NCBI GenBank assembly: GCA_035326425.1
Contig: DAOLFG010000014.1
Coordinates: 1 to 64,000 of the forward strand
DNA length: 64,000 nt
Direction of reading: 5' to 3'
Origin: CALKJU01 sp035326425
GTDB taxonomy: Bacteria > Pseudomonadota > Alphaproteobacteria > Geminicoccales > Geminicoccaceae
Under the pieces are notes generated by a model. It ran no database searches, was not told where the DNA came from, and saw only the letters and a program-made list of their open reading frames with translations. Within the stretch, counting starts at the first letter, position 1. Each line of letters starts with the position of its first letter. Shown here one piece after another: positions 7,687-16,480 of this stretch. The position numbers were made by a program, and so were the translations under genes.

Positions 7687-9065
7687 GACGCGGCCTCCTG
7701 CCTGGCTTCTTCCACAGCCTCGGCGGGCCTGGCGTCGGCAGGCTCGTCGTCGGGATCGCGCATCAGCTCCTCGGGGCTGACCGTCTGGTCCTCGACCCTG
7801 GCGCGGCCGACGATGAAGTCGACGACCTTGTCCTCGAACAGCGGCGCGCGCAGCTGCTCCAGCGCGTTGGAATTGTTGCGGAAGTACTCGATCACCTGGC
7901 GCTCCTGGCCGGGGAAGCGCTGGGCCTGGGCGATCACCGCCTGCTGCAGCTCCTGCGGCTCGACCTTGACCTCGTTCTTCGTGCCGATGTCGGAGAGCAG
8001 CAGGCCCAGTCGGACGCGGCGCTCGGCAATCGACCTGTACTCCTCGCGCGCCTGCTCCTCGGTCTGGCCCTCGGCCTCGAAGGTCTGGCCGGTGCGCTTC
8101 ATCTCGTCCTCGAGCTGCTTCCAGATCGCCTGGAACTCGAGGTCGACCATGCCGGGCGGCACGTCGAAGGCGTGCGCCGCCGCCAGCCTGTCGAGCAGCG
8201 CCCGCTTCAGCCGCTGGCGCGAGGCGGCCTTGAAGTCCTGCTCGACGCGGCCCCTGAACAGCTGGCGCAGCGAGGCCAGGTCGTCGAAGCCCAGGCCCTT
8301 GGCCCACTCGTCGCCGATGGTGTACGGCTCGGCCTCCTGGATCTCCTTGACCGTCACCTTGAACTGGGCGGTCCTGCCGGCGAGCTGCGGCTGGCCGTAC
8401 TCGGCCGGGAAGGTGGCCTCGACGGTGCGCTCCTCGCCGATCTCGGCGCCGACGATGCCGGCCTCGAAGCCGGGGATCATGCTGTCGCTGCCCAGCACCA
8501 GCCGGAAGCCCTCGGCCTTGCCGCCCTCGAACGCCTCGCCGTCGATGAAGCCCTCGAAGTCGATGACGACCTGGTCGCCGTCCTGGGCCGGCCGCGGCGT
8601 CTCGGGGGCCTTGTAGGTGGCGCGCGCCCTGGCGAAGCCCTCGATGCCGCGCTCGATGCGGGCCTCGTCGGGCTCGGCCGAAAGGCGGGTCAGCTCGATG
8701 GCGTCGAGGTCGACGGCAGGCACCTCGGGCAGCACCTCGACGCCCAGGCTGAACTCGAGGTCCTTGCCCTCGTCGAACGAGGTGACCTCGATCTTGGGCC
8801 GGAGCGCCGGCTTCAGGCTGTTCTCGTCGATCGCCTGGCGCGAGCCCTCGTCGACCGCCTGCTCCAGCACCTCGCCCATCACCGAGCGGCCGTACTGCTT
8901 CTTCAGCAGCGACAGCGGCGCCTTGCCGGGGCGGAAGCCCGGCATGCGGATGGTCTGGACGAGCTTCCTCAGGCGCGCCTGCACCCGATCCTCGATCTCC
9001 CCGGCCGGCACCACGACCCGGAACTCGCGCTTCAGCCCGTCGGCGGCTACCTGCGTGACCTGCAT
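7683..9065 (-). CDS. tig: Trigger factor, ribosome-associated chaperone
   Basis: The 460-residue protein starts at ATG 9065 (MQVTQVAADGLKREF). Trigger factor binds the ribosome exit tunnel near L23 and shields nascent chains. The ribosome-binding signature is present as GFRPGKAP in the N-terminal domain. A central FKBP-type PPIase domain (around 155-240) and a long helical C-terminal chaperone domain follow. The last 40 residues are acidic and variable. The open frame extends upstream through the tRNA-Leu gene, so the internal start was preferred. The stop overlaps the clpP GTG start. Confidence 0.96.
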   Translation of the reverse strand: MQVTQVAADGLKREFRVVVPAGEIEDRVQARLRKLVQTIRMPGFRPGKAPLSLLKKQYGRSVMGEVLEQAVDEGSRQAIDENSLKPALRPKIEVTSFDEGKDLEFSLGVEVLPEVPAVDLDAIELTRLSAEPDEARIERGIEGFARARATYKAPETPRPAQDGDQVVIDFEGFIDGEAFEGGKAEGFRLVLGSDSMIPGFEAGIVGAEIGEERTVEATFPAEYGQPQLAGRTAQFKVTVKEIQEAEPYTIGDEWAKGLGFDDLASLRQLFRGRVEQDFKAASRQRLKRALLDRLAAAHAFDVPPGMVDLEFQAIWKQLEDEMKRTGQTFEAEGQTEEQAREEYRSIAERRVRLGLLLSDIGTKNEVKVEPQELQQAVIAQAQRFPGQERQVIEYFRNNSNALEQLRAPLFEDKVVDFIVGRARVEDQTVSPEELMRDPDDEPADARPAEAVEEARQEAAS

Positions 9066-9143
9066 CGTCCTGAAAGCTCGCTTCGATCGCCGGTTGCCCG
9101 TTCGGCCGCCGGCCCTGGTTGACGAAATCCGCGGGGAGTGGCG

Positions 9144-9228
9144 TGGTGCGGGCGGCGAGACTCGAACTCGCACAGCTTGCGCCACGGGAACCTAAATCCC
9201 GCGTGTCTACCGGTTCCACCACGCCCGC
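9144..9228 (-). tRNA. tRNA-Leu (UAG)
   Basis: The minus strand folds as an 85-nt class II tRNA. The acceptor stem GCGGGCG pairs with CGCCCGC, and the anticodon stem CGGGA/TCCCG encloses the loop TTTAGGT, anticodon TAG. A long variable arm, the T-loop TTCGAGTC and an encoded CCA end (9144-9146) are present. It lies between tig and the divergent guaA. I saw no integrase or displaced 3' fragment, so no sign that it serves as an attachment site here. Confidence 0.95.
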
Positions 9229-9344
9229 TCGACGCGGTGGCCGCATATAGCACGTGCGCGCCGCCTGTCGACAGCCGAGCGCCACCGCTTCCTTTCCGCC
9301 GCCCGCTGCCCTATCTGCCAGCCCATCCAGCCGGCCGGAGCCCC

Positions 9345-10880
9345 ATGACCGAGCGCGTCCTCATCCTCGACTTCGGCTCGCAGTTCACCCAGCTGATCGC
9401 CCGCCGGCTGCGCGAGCTGTCGGTCTACTGCGAGATCCAGCCCTGCACCCTCTCCGAGGAGCGGGTTCGCGCCTTCGGCCCGGCGGCGGTGATCCTCTCG
9501 GGCGGCCCGGCGTCGACCACCGAGGACAGCGGCCCCAGGGCACCGCAGCCGGTGTTCGAGCTGGGCGTGCCGGTGCTGGGCATCTGCTATGGCGAGCAGG
9601 CGATGTGCGCCCAGCTCGGCGGCAGGGTCGAGATCGGCCACCACCGCGAGTTCGGCCGCGCCACGCTGACCGTCGCCGCCCCCTCGCCGCTGCTGGACGG
9701 CGTACCCGCCGCCAGCACCGCCTGGATGAGCCACGGCGACAAGATCACCGCCATTCCCCCCGGCTTCCGCGTCCTGGCGATCAGCGACGGCTCGCCCTTC
9801 GCCGCCATCGCCGACGACGCGCGAAAATTCTACGGCGTGCAGTTCCATCCCGAGGTCGCCCACACCGAGGCCGGCCGGACCATCCTGTCGAACTTCCTCT
9901 TCAGGATCGCCGGCCTCTCCGGCGACTGGTCGATGCACCAGTACCGCGACATCGCCGTCGCCCGCATCCGCGAGCAGGTGGGGCAAGGCCGCGTGCTCTG
10001 CGGCCTCTCGGGCGGCGTCGATTCGGCGGTGGCGGCCCTCCTGATCCACGAGGCCGTGGCCGAGCAGCTCACCTGCGTTTTCGTCGACACCGGCCTCTTG
10101 CGTGCCGACGAGGCCCGGCAGGTGGTCGAGCTGTTCCGCGGCCACTTCAACATCCCGCTGGTCCATGTCGAGGCCGGCCACACTTTTCTCGGGGCGCTCG
10201 CCGGCGAGACCGACCCCGAGAAAAAGCGAAAAATCATCGGCAGGACCTTCATCGACGTCTTCGAGGCCGAGGCCGCCAAGCTGGGCGGCGCCGACTTCCT
10301 GGCCCAGGGCACGCTCTATCCCGACGTCATCGAATCGGTCTCGTTCCGTGGGCCCTCCGTCACCATCAAGTCGCACCACAATGTCGGCGGCCTGCCCGAG
10401 CGCATGCGCATGAAGCTGGTCGAGCCGCTGCGCGAGCTGTTCAAGGACGAGGTCCGCGCGCTGGGCCGCGAGCTGAGCCTGCCCGAAGCCTTCGTCGGCC
10501 GCCACCCCTTCCCCGGCCCCGGCCTCGCCGTGCGCGTCCTGGGCGAGGTCACCCCCGAGCGCGTCGCCGTGCTGCAGCAGGCCGACGCCATCTATCTCGA
10601 CGAGATCCGCAAGGCCGGCCTCTACGACGAGATCTGGCAGGCCTTCGCCGTGCTGCTGCCGGTCAAGACCGTGGGCGTGATGGGCGACGGCCGCACCTAC
10701 GAGGCGGTCTGCGCCCTGCGCGCCGTCACCTCGGTCGACGGCATGACCGCCGACTTCTATCCGTTCGAGCCGGCATTCCTCGGCAGGGTGGCGAGCCGGA
10801 TCGTCAACGAGGTGCGCGGGATCAACCGGGTGGTGTATGATTTTACGAGCAAGCCTCCGGGGACGATTGAGTGGGAGTAG
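9345..10880 (+). CDS. guaA: GMP synthase (glutamine-hydrolysing)
   Basis: GuaA converts XMP to GMP using ATP and glutamine. The 511-residue protein has an N-terminal class I amidotransferase domain (nucleophile Cys in GICYGEQAM, catalytic His-Glu in QFHPEVAHTE), an ATP pyrophosphatase domain with SGGVDSAVAALL, and a C-terminal dimerisation domain ending in the conserved TSKPPGTIEWE. ATG 9345 follows a GGAG ribosome site (CCGGAGCCCC). It appears monocistronic; guaB is not adjacent. Confidence 0.98.
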   Translation: MTERVLILDFGSQFTQLIARRLRELSVYCEIQPCTLSEERVRAFGPAAVILSGGPASTTEDSGPRAPQPVFELGVPVLGICYGEQAMCAQLGGRVEIGHHREFGRATLTVAAPSPLLDGVPAASTAWMSHGDKITAIPPGFRVLAISDGSPFAAIADDARKFYGVQFHPEVAHTEAGRTILSNFLFRIAGLSGDWSMHQYRDIAVARIREQVGQGRVLCGLSGGVDSAVAALLIHEAVAEQLTCVFVDTGLLRADEARQVVELFRGHFNIPLVHVEAGHTFLGALAGETDPEKKRKIIGRTFIDVFEAEAAKLGGADFLAQGTLYPDVIESVSFRGPSVTIKSHHNVGGLPERMRMKLVEPLRELFKDEVRALGRELSLPEAFVGRHPFPGPGLAVRVLGEVTPERVAVLQQADAIYLDEIRKAGLYDEIWQAFAVLLPVKTVGVMGDGRTYEAVCALRAVTSVDGMTADFYPFEPAFLGRVASRIVNEVRGINRVVYDFTSKPPGTIEWE

Positions 10881-10945
10881 GGGAATAGTACGGCCTGCAG
10901 GCGCTTCCACGCGGGCCTGCTAGGCGATTTGGGCATCGGCGGATA

Positions 10946-11851
10946 ATGGAGCAGCTACGACCCGTCGAATTGAAGCTTGTAGACGAGCTGTTCGGATTGA
11001 GTTCGGGCTATGTGCTCGATTTCACGAACAGCACCTTTGCCGATTTCTTTCGCCGTGAAGTCGGGATAGAAATCTACGATGATACCTATGCAATCTATGG
11101 CGACAGCAAAGGCAAGCGTCTCAGAGCGTTTCTGACGATCGGTCAGCCCCGAGCCATCGCCTGGGCTTTGGCGGCGCTTTGGGAGTATCGCGAAACAGAT
11201 AGGCTGGGTCGGGCGCAGGCTGAGACGGTCCTCAATGCGCACCAGAGACTGAGCACAATCGTCGAGAGGCTCGGAAGCGCGCCGCTTTCATCGTTCGATG
11301 CCGCCGTGGAGGCATCCAGGCCGAAAGAGGAGCCTAGGCCCCGAGCCTTCCGCGCTGATGAGGCGACGCTTCGGCGTCTTGAGGAGCAATTCCTCGCTCT
11401 TCACGAGATGTCGGACGAGCCGCAGGCACGTGGATATCATTTCGAGAGGCTATTGACCGACCTTTTCAACGCGTGGGGAATGGACGCGCGCGGCGGTTTT
11501 CGCTTGGCCGGTGAGCAGATTGATGGCTCGTTTCAGCTTAATGGCGATACCTACCTCCTTGAGGCAAAATGGCATCGCACAAAAACGGATGCCAGCACCC
11601 TTCATGCTTTTCAGGGTAAGGTGAGCGAACGGCCAGAATGGACACGTGGGCTGTTCGTTAGTTTCGTCGGCTTTACAGATGTCGGATTGCAGGCGTTCAC
11701 TGCCAAGAAGATTATTCTCGCGGATGGAATGGACATCTACGAGGCATTAGCTCGGCGCTTGTCAATTCCAGACATTATCGCCGCGAAAAGTCGGCACGCC
11801 GCAGAGTATCGAAACCCGTTTGAACGGGTTAGGACTTTGTTTCCGTTGTGA
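10946..11851 (+). CDS. AbiJ-type N-terminal domain fused to PD-(D/E)XK nuclease, probable anti-phage effector
   Basis: The 301-residue protein has two parts. Residues about 5-85 match the pattern I know for AbiJ N-terminal domains (SSGYVLDFTNSTFADFF, then GDSKGKRLRAFL and ALWEYRE), a module found in abortive-infection proteins. Residues about 160-245 form a restriction-endonuclease-like core: YHFERLL (E167), GEQIDG (D193) and LLEAKWH (E206-x-K208), the acidic and lysine positions of a PD-(D/E)XK site of the Mrr-like group. No signal peptide or membrane segment is seen. The gene is clearly less GC-rich than its neighbours and uses codons such as TTT, GAT and ATT freely, suggesting recent transfer. 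It stands alone between guaA and a convergent LysR gene. DNA cleavage or RNA cleavage is inference. Confidence 0.8.
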   Translation: MEQLRPVELKLVDELFGLSSGYVLDFTNSTFADFFRREVGIEIYDDTYAIYGDSKGKRLRAFLTIGQPRAIAWALAALWEYRETDRLGRAQAETVLNAHQRLSTIVERLGSAPLSSFDAAVEASRPKEEPRPRAFRADEATLRRLEEQFLALHEMSDEPQARGYHFERLLTDLFNAWGMDARGGFRLAGEQIDGSFQLNGDTYLLEAKWHRTKTDASTLHAFQGKVSERPEWTRGLFVSFVGFTDVGLQAFTAKKIILADGMDIYEALARRLSIPDIIAAKSRHAAEYRNPFERVRTLFPL

Positions 11852-11881
11852 TTCATGTAGCGCAGCTCGGCCGCCTTACCG

Positions 11882-12793
11882 TTACACCCCCCGCTTCTCG
11901 ACCAGAAAATCCACCAGCGCCCGCAGCTTCGCCGGCATCTGGTCGCGCGTTGGCAGGTAGAGGTGAAAGCCGGCGAACGGCGGGCACCAGCTCTGCAGCA
12001 CGCGGACGAGGGCGCCGCTGGCGATGTGCTGGCGGACGACGAAGTCCATGTGCATCACAAGGCCCACGCCCTGCAGGGCGGCGGTGAGCATCACGTCGTC
12101 GCTGTTGGTGACGAAGCTGCCGTGGGGCTCGATCGCGTGGTCCTGGCCGGTCGTGGTATCGGTGAAGTCCCAGCGGTAGAGGGCGGCGCTGCCGCTGTGG
12201 CGGTAGGCGAGGCAGTTGTGGCGGGCGAGGTCGTCGAGGGTCCGCGGCGGCGGATGGGCGGCGAAATAGGCCGGCGAGCCCACCACGGCCATGGCGACCG
12301 GCGGGGTGATCGGCACGGCGATCATGCTTTCGGCCAGGCTCTCGCGCAGGCGGATGCCGGCATCGCAGCCCTCGCGGACGATGTCGCCGAGGCCGTCGTC
12401 GATGACCAGCTCCAGCCGCACCAGCGGATGGCGGCGGGCGAACTCGCCGAGGTGCGGCTCGACGAAGTGACGGGCGGCGATGCGCGAGACGTTGACGCGC
12501 AGCTCGCCGCTCGGCTTCTCGCGCGCATCGCCGAGCGTGCCGAGAGCGTGCGCGATCATGGCGAGGCCCGGATCCGCCTGTGCGAGCAGCCTGCGTCCGT
12601 CCTCGGTCCGCGAGACCGAGCGCGTCGAGCGGTTCAGCAGCCGGACGCCGAGGCGCCCTTCCAGCCCGCGGACCGTCTGCGACAGTGCCGAGGGCGAGAC
12701 GCCGAGCCGGCCGGCGGCGCGGGTGAAGCTTCCCTCGCGCGCGACCTCGGCAAAGGCGGCGACGGCGGGAAGCAGGTTGCGGTCCAGCGGCAC
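11882..12793 (-). CDS. LysR-family transcriptional regulator
   Basis: A 303-residue LysR protein. The N-terminal winged helix-turn-helix (FAEVAREGSFTRAAGRLGVS, then SALSQTVRGLEGRLGVRLLNRSTR) is followed by a substrate-binding domain of periplasmic-binding-protein fold. The best start is GTG at 12793 (VPLDRNLLPAVAAF); the open frame upstream lacks LysR features. It is divergent from the hydrolase at 12921 with 127 bp between them, the usual arrangement for a LysR gene and its target, so it probably controls that gene. The inducer is unknown. Confidence 0.9.
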   Translation of the reverse strand: MPLDRNLLPAVAAFAEVAREGSFTRAAGRLGVSPSALSQTVRGLEGRLGVRLLNRSTRSVSRTEDGRRLLAQADPGLAMIAHALGTLGDAREKPSGELRVNVSRIAARHFVEPHLGEFARRHPLVRLELVIDDGLGDIVREGCDAGIRLRESLAESMIAVPITPPVAMAVVGSPAYFAAHPPPRTLDDLARHNCLAYRHSGSAALYRWDFTDTTTGQDHAIEPHGSFVTNSDDVMLTAALQGVGLVMHMDFVVRQHIASGALVRVLQSWCPPFAGFHLYLPTRDQMPAKLRALVDFLVEKRGV

Positions 12794-12920
12794 CCGTTGT
12801 GAAGCCTCGCTCAAAACTGATTGAAGGCTGCCCCGGCTTCTCGACGCGGTCCACGGGTTTATATCGGGTGTCGTCACCAATCCCGGCAGCACGGCACGCA
12901 TCGTTCGAGCGAGGAACGTC

Positions 12921-13904
12921 ATGAGCAGAATGCCCAAGGAACGGATGGAGGCGGCCCTCCAGCAGCTGGAGGCCATCTCCGAGGCGGACCACGCCAAGGT
13001 CAAGGCGCTGGCCGCCATCGTCAGGCCGCTGCGCAGCGTGCTGCACAAGACTCCCGACGACCACGGCATGACGGGGTGGCGGGACATCTACTTCCCGTCG
13101 GACGACGGCACGCCGCTCGAAGGCTGGTACATCCCCGCCAAGGGCGGCGAGAGCGACAGGCTGGTGATCTTCAACCACGCCCTGCCGATGTGCCGCGCCG
13201 GCTTTCCCGGCCATCTCGGCGAGCCGTGGAGCCAGTTCGACGCGGTCGAGATCGACTTCGTCGTCCAGATGAAGCATCTGACCGACGCCGGCTACAACGT
13301 GCTGGCCTACGACATCCGCAACCACGGCAACAGCGGCGCCGCCAACAACGGCCTCAGCGGCATCGGCCGCTGGGAGTGGCGCGACTGCGTCGGCGTCAAG
13401 AGATACGTCGACGGCCACCCGGCGCTCGGTGGGATGAAGGTCGGGCTCTACAGCCAGTGCATGGGCGGCAACTCGCAGTACGAGGCGATCTACCGGCGGC
13501 CGGATCTGTTCGAGAACGTCGCCTGCATGTGCAGCCCGATGGTGGTCTCGATGGCGGCGATCTTCTCGGCCTTCTCGGAGCTGCAGGGGATCGGCCGGTA
13601 CCAGGAGCTGATCGATCTCGAGCTCCTGAAGATGGGCGCTTTCGTCGCCGCCGAGATGACCCCGCAGCTGTTCGCCTCGGGCGTGCACATGCCGGTGCTG
13701 ATGATCCAGGTGCTTGAGGACAGCTGGACGCGCAATCCCGAGGATGCGCAGAAGACCTTCGATCTGCTCGCCAGCAACGACAAGGAGCTGTTCTGGATCG
13801 AGGGCACCACCCGGCGGTTCAGGGACGGCTACAACTGGTTCGGCCGTCATCCCGAGAAGGTGATCGCCTTCTTCGACAGGCATATGAAGCGACAGCCGCG
13901 ATAG
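12921..13904 (+). CDS. Alpha/beta hydrolase with cysteine at the nucleophile position
   Basis: The 327-residue cytosolic protein has an alpha/beta-hydrolase core starting around residue 65 (DDGTPLEGWYIPAKG), an oxyanion-side segment VIFNHA and the nucleophile elbow GLYSQCMGG. In that elbow the usual Ser is Cys180. Cysteine nucleophiles occur in dienelactone hydrolase-type members; the substrate here is unknown. ATG 12921 has GAGG about 9 nt upstream. It is divergent from a LysR gene, its likely regulator. Confidence 0.8.
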   Translation: MSRMPKERMEAALQQLEAISEADHAKVKALAAIVRPLRSVLHKTPDDHGMTGWRDIYFPSDDGTPLEGWYIPAKGGESDRLVIFNHALPMCRAGFPGHLGEPWSQFDAVEIDFVVQMKHLTDAGYNVLAYDIRNHGNSGAANNGLSGIGRWEWRDCVGVKRYVDGHPALGGMKVGLYSQCMGGNSQYEAIYRRPDLFENVACMCSPMVVSMAAIFSAFSELQGIGRYQELIDLELLKMGAFVAAEMTPQLFASGVHMPVLMIQVLEDSWTRNPEDAQKTFDLLASNDKELFWIEGTTRRFRDGYNWFGRHPEKVIAFFDRHMKRQPR

Positions 13905-13926
13905 GCGAGCCTCGAGGGTCCTTTGC

Positions 13927-14520
13927 ATGCCCGAGCAGATGTCGTTCGGCGGCTCCGACTTCACGCCGCGCGCCGCACCTCGCGACGGCGGGCAGGTCTA
14001 CTTCGCTCTGCTGCCGGATGAAGCCGCCTCGGCCCGCTGCATCCTGGGCGCGCGGGACGTGCAGCGGCAGACCGGGCTGCGAGGGAGGATCCGGGAAGGC
14101 AGCTTCCATGTCTCGATGCACTACATCGGTCCCTTTGCAAAGCTGACCGAGGGGCTCATCGGACAGGTCGAGACGGCTGCGGCCGGCGTGTCGGCGGCAC
14201 CGTTCGAGATCCTGTTCGATCGGATCAGGGGCTTCGGCGGCGGCGCGGTGGGACTCGCCGGTCCCGGGCATGGCGGCGCCCTGGGCGACCTCTTCGACAG
14301 GCTGGGCTCGGCGCTGGGGCGGCGGAAGGCGTCGTTCGAGCCGCACCTGACGCTGTTCTATATCGACCGCTCGATGGCCGGGCGGCCGATGGCGGAGCGG
14401 CGGATCGAGCCCATCGGCTGGACGGTGCGCGACTTCGTGCTCGTCCACAGCCATCACGGGCTCGAGGCGATCGGCAAATGGCCGCTACGCGAGCCTCCGG
14501 GAGCTGCTCTCCGCCGCTAG
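13927..14520 (+). CDS. 2H phosphoesterase superfamily protein (2'-5' RNA ligase-like)
   Basis: The 197-residue protein carries the two His-x-Ser/Thr motifs of the 2H phosphoesterase superfamily: HVSMHYIGPF near residue 60 and HLTLFYIDRS near 141. Such enzymes act on cyclic or 2'-5' phosphodiester bonds in RNA-derived substrates. It is more divergent than the thpR gene at 20315 and has an N-terminal extension of about 20 residues. It starts 23 bp after the hydrolase gene and is probably cotranscribed. Its 3' end overlaps the convergent beta-propeller gene by 4 bp. Confidence 0.75.
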   Translation: MPEQMSFGGSDFTPRAAPRDGGQVYFALLPDEAASARCILGARDVQRQTGLRGRIREGSFHVSMHYIGPFAKLTEGLIGQVETAAAGVSAAPFEILFDRIRGFGGGAVGLAGPGHGGALGDLFDRLGSALGRRKASFEPHLTLFYIDRSMAGRPMAERRIEPIGWTVRDFVLVHSHHGLEAIGKWPLREPPGAALRR

Positions 14521-15158
14521 GCGCCGCGGCGAGGCCGCCTCACCGCCCTCACCTTGCCGCTGCTGCCGCCGCCGCAGAAGAAGCGGTCGGCACCGTCGGA
14601 TTCCAGGCCCGACACGCCGGCGCCGGGCGGCATCTCGATGCGCTCCAGCACCTCGCCGGTGTCCGGGTCGATGCGCCGCAGGTCGCTATCGTCGCCCTCC
14701 CAGGTGCCGTGCCACAGCTCGCCGTCGACCCAGGTGACGCCGGTGACGACGCGGTTGGATTCGATGGTGCGCAGGATCGCCCCGGTCTCCGGGTCGATCT
14801 GGTGGATCCGGCGGCCGCGATGCTGGCCGACCCACAGGCTGCCCTCGGCCCAGGCGAGGCCGGAATCACCGCCGCCGCCAGGAGCGGGAATGGTCGACAG
14901 CACCCGGCCGGTCCTCGGGTCGATCTTCTGGATGCGGTCCTCGGCGATCTGGAACAGGTGCCGGCCGTCGAAGGCGGTGCCGGCATGGGCCGCGACCTCG
15001 ATCGAGCGGACCACCTCGCCGGAGTCCGGATCGAGGGCGTTCAGGGTCTCGCCGGCGGCGAACCAGACCTGGCGGCCATCGAAGGTGACCCCGTGGACCC
15101 GCTCGACGCCCGGAAAGGGCCCGTACTCGCGGATGATTTCGGCGGCTGAGTGCTTCAT
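14517..15158 (-). CDS. Beta-propeller (YncE/glutamine cyclotransferase-like) protein
   Basis: The 213-residue protein consists of repeated blade-like units of about 40-45 residues, each with an IDPxTGxVL pattern (LDPDSGEVVRSI, IDPRTGRVLSTI, IDPETGAILRTI, IDPDTGEVLERI). This pattern occurs in small propellers annotated as glutamine cyclotransferase-like or YncE-like. No signal peptide is seen and no catalytic role can be assigned. It lies 9 bp after the HTH gene at 15168-16388 on the same strand, so the two may form an operon. Confidence 0.7.
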   Translation of the reverse strand: MKHSAAEIIREYGPFPGVERVHGVTFDGRQVWFAAGETLNALDPDSGEVVRSIEVAAHAGTAFDGRHLFQIAEDRIQKIDPRTGRVLSTIPAPGGGGDSGLAWAEGSLWVGQHRGRRIHQIDPETGAILRTIESNRVVTGVTWVDGELWHGTWEGDDSDLRRIDPDTGEVLERIEMPPGAGVSGLESDGADRFFCGGGSSGKVRAVRRPRRGA

Positions 15159-15167
15159 GCGCCGAAC

Positions 15168-16388
15168 CTAGCCCACCGGCACGGGTGCCGGGAGCAACAA
15201 GGTTGTCGGGAAACCCGGCACCGGCGGGGTCATCCAGCGGCGGGCGCGGCCGTGGCCGACGCACTGGACCTTGCCGGCTTCGGCCAGCGATTCCAGCGCC
15301 CGCTGTACCGTGCGCTGGCTGGCGGCAAGCGCCAGGGCCAGGCCCGAGCTCGACCAGGATTCGCCGTCGGCGAGCAGGGCCAGCATGGCCGCATGCCTGC
15401 CCTCGACCGGAGGGGCCAGCACCACGGCCTTGGAGGCACCGCCAGGCAGCAGCGCGAAGCCGCGCTTGGTCGCCCTCACCTCGGCCAGCTCGCCTATCTC
15501 GGCGCGCAGCCGGCCGATCTCGACGCGCAGCCGCGCCCTGTGCGATTCATCCGCGGACCTGGCACCGAACGCCCGCGCCAGCAGCGCTGTCCGCGACAGA
15601 TCTCCCGGCCACGCCTCGCCCAGCGCGCGGGCAAGCGCGAACAGCACCGGCCGCGTCGCCAGCGACACCACCCCGCCCGCCCGACGCACGACATGGCGGC
15701 AGGCATCGACGACCAGGGCATCGGAGGCCAGCAGGGCCTCGACCTCGCCGAGCAACAGCGACCGCTCCTCGCCGTGGGCCATCAGCCGAGCGGCGGGCGC
15801 CTCGAGCGCGCGGGACGCGGCCTCGACCTCGGCGGTCAGCGCCGGGATGCCGGCATGGCGCGCTGCATGGCCTGCCCGGGCCAGCGCTGCGCGTGCCGTG
15901 CCGGTGCGCAGGCGGCGCATCTCGATGCCGGCGACGACCAGCTCGTGGGCGGCGCGCGAGGCCGGCGGGAAGGGTGTCGGATCGAGCTGGGCCAGCGACC
16001 GCTCGGCCTCGTCGAGCCGGCCGATGAGCAGCAGCCGCCGGACCTCGAGATGACGCGCATGCGCCGCGTTCAACCAGTCGCCACGCCCCTCGAGCGTCGC
16101 ACGGGCGGCATCGAGGGCCCTGGCGGGCCAGCCCAGGTCGCGCGAGACGAGAGCGATTTCGGCCTCGGCGACGACGCAGCGGGCGCGGGCCACGGATTCC
16201 CGCGGCCCGAAGCCGCGCGCCGCCCGGCGCAGCAGCAGCTTGGCCCGGTCGAGCTCGCCGAGCTGGGCCATGGCGATGCCGCGCAGGGCCAGGGCCGGCG
16301 GGTCGTCGCGCAGGGCGACGCGCTTCAGCGCTCCCAGGGGATCGCCGGTCGCCAGGGCCCGCGCTGCGGCGGTGATCAGCGAGTCCAT
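15168..16388 (-). CDS. Alpha-helical repeat protein with C-terminal winged-helix domain, putative regulator
   Basis: The 406-residue protein is almost entirely helical. Residues 1-200 have a TPR-like periodicity of Ala/Leu/Arg-rich helix pairs. The C-terminal 90 residues (ALLADGESWSSSGLALAL, AASQRTVQRALESLAEAGKV, HGRARRWM) look like a winged helix-turn-helix of DeoR/MarR type. No ligand domain is identifiable. It may regulate the downstream propeller gene or the divergent DUF899 gene at 16481. Function is otherwise unknown. Confidence 0.65.
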   Translation of the reverse strand: MDSLITAAARALATGDPLGALKRVALRDDPPALALRGIAMAQLGELDRAKLLLRRAARGFGPRESVARARCVVAEAEIALVSRDLGWPARALDAARATLEGRGDWLNAAHARHLEVRRLLLIGRLDEAERSLAQLDPTPFPPASRAAHELVVAGIEMRRLRTGTARAALARAGHAARHAGIPALTAEVEAASRALEAPAARLMAHGEERSLLLGEVEALLASDALVVDACRHVVRRAGGVVSLATRPVLFALARALGEAWPGDLSRTALLARAFGARSADESHRARLRVEIGRLRAEIGELAEVRATKRGFALLPGGASKAVVLAPPVEGRHAAMLALLADGESWSSSGLALALAASQRTVQRALESLAEAGKVQCVGHGRARRWMTPPVPGFPTTLLLPAPVPVG

Positions 16389-16480
16389 GCGAGCAATCCC
16401 GCCACACTTGTCACTCCCGCCAGCCGGACGATCGGTCCTAGTCGAAGCCGGTGACCCTGGACAACGAGCGGAGCTCGGTG

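Noticed and set aside
9144..9228. tRNA-Leu as integration site of a mobile island
   Set aside because: No integrase or repeated tRNA 3' fragment was seen; the AbiJ-type gene lies beyond guaA, not adjacent to the tRNA.
7057..9285. Apparent 742-residue ClpP fusion protein
   Set aside because: The N-terminal 530 residues are an out-of-frame reading of tig; ClpP starts at the GTG overlapping the tig stop.
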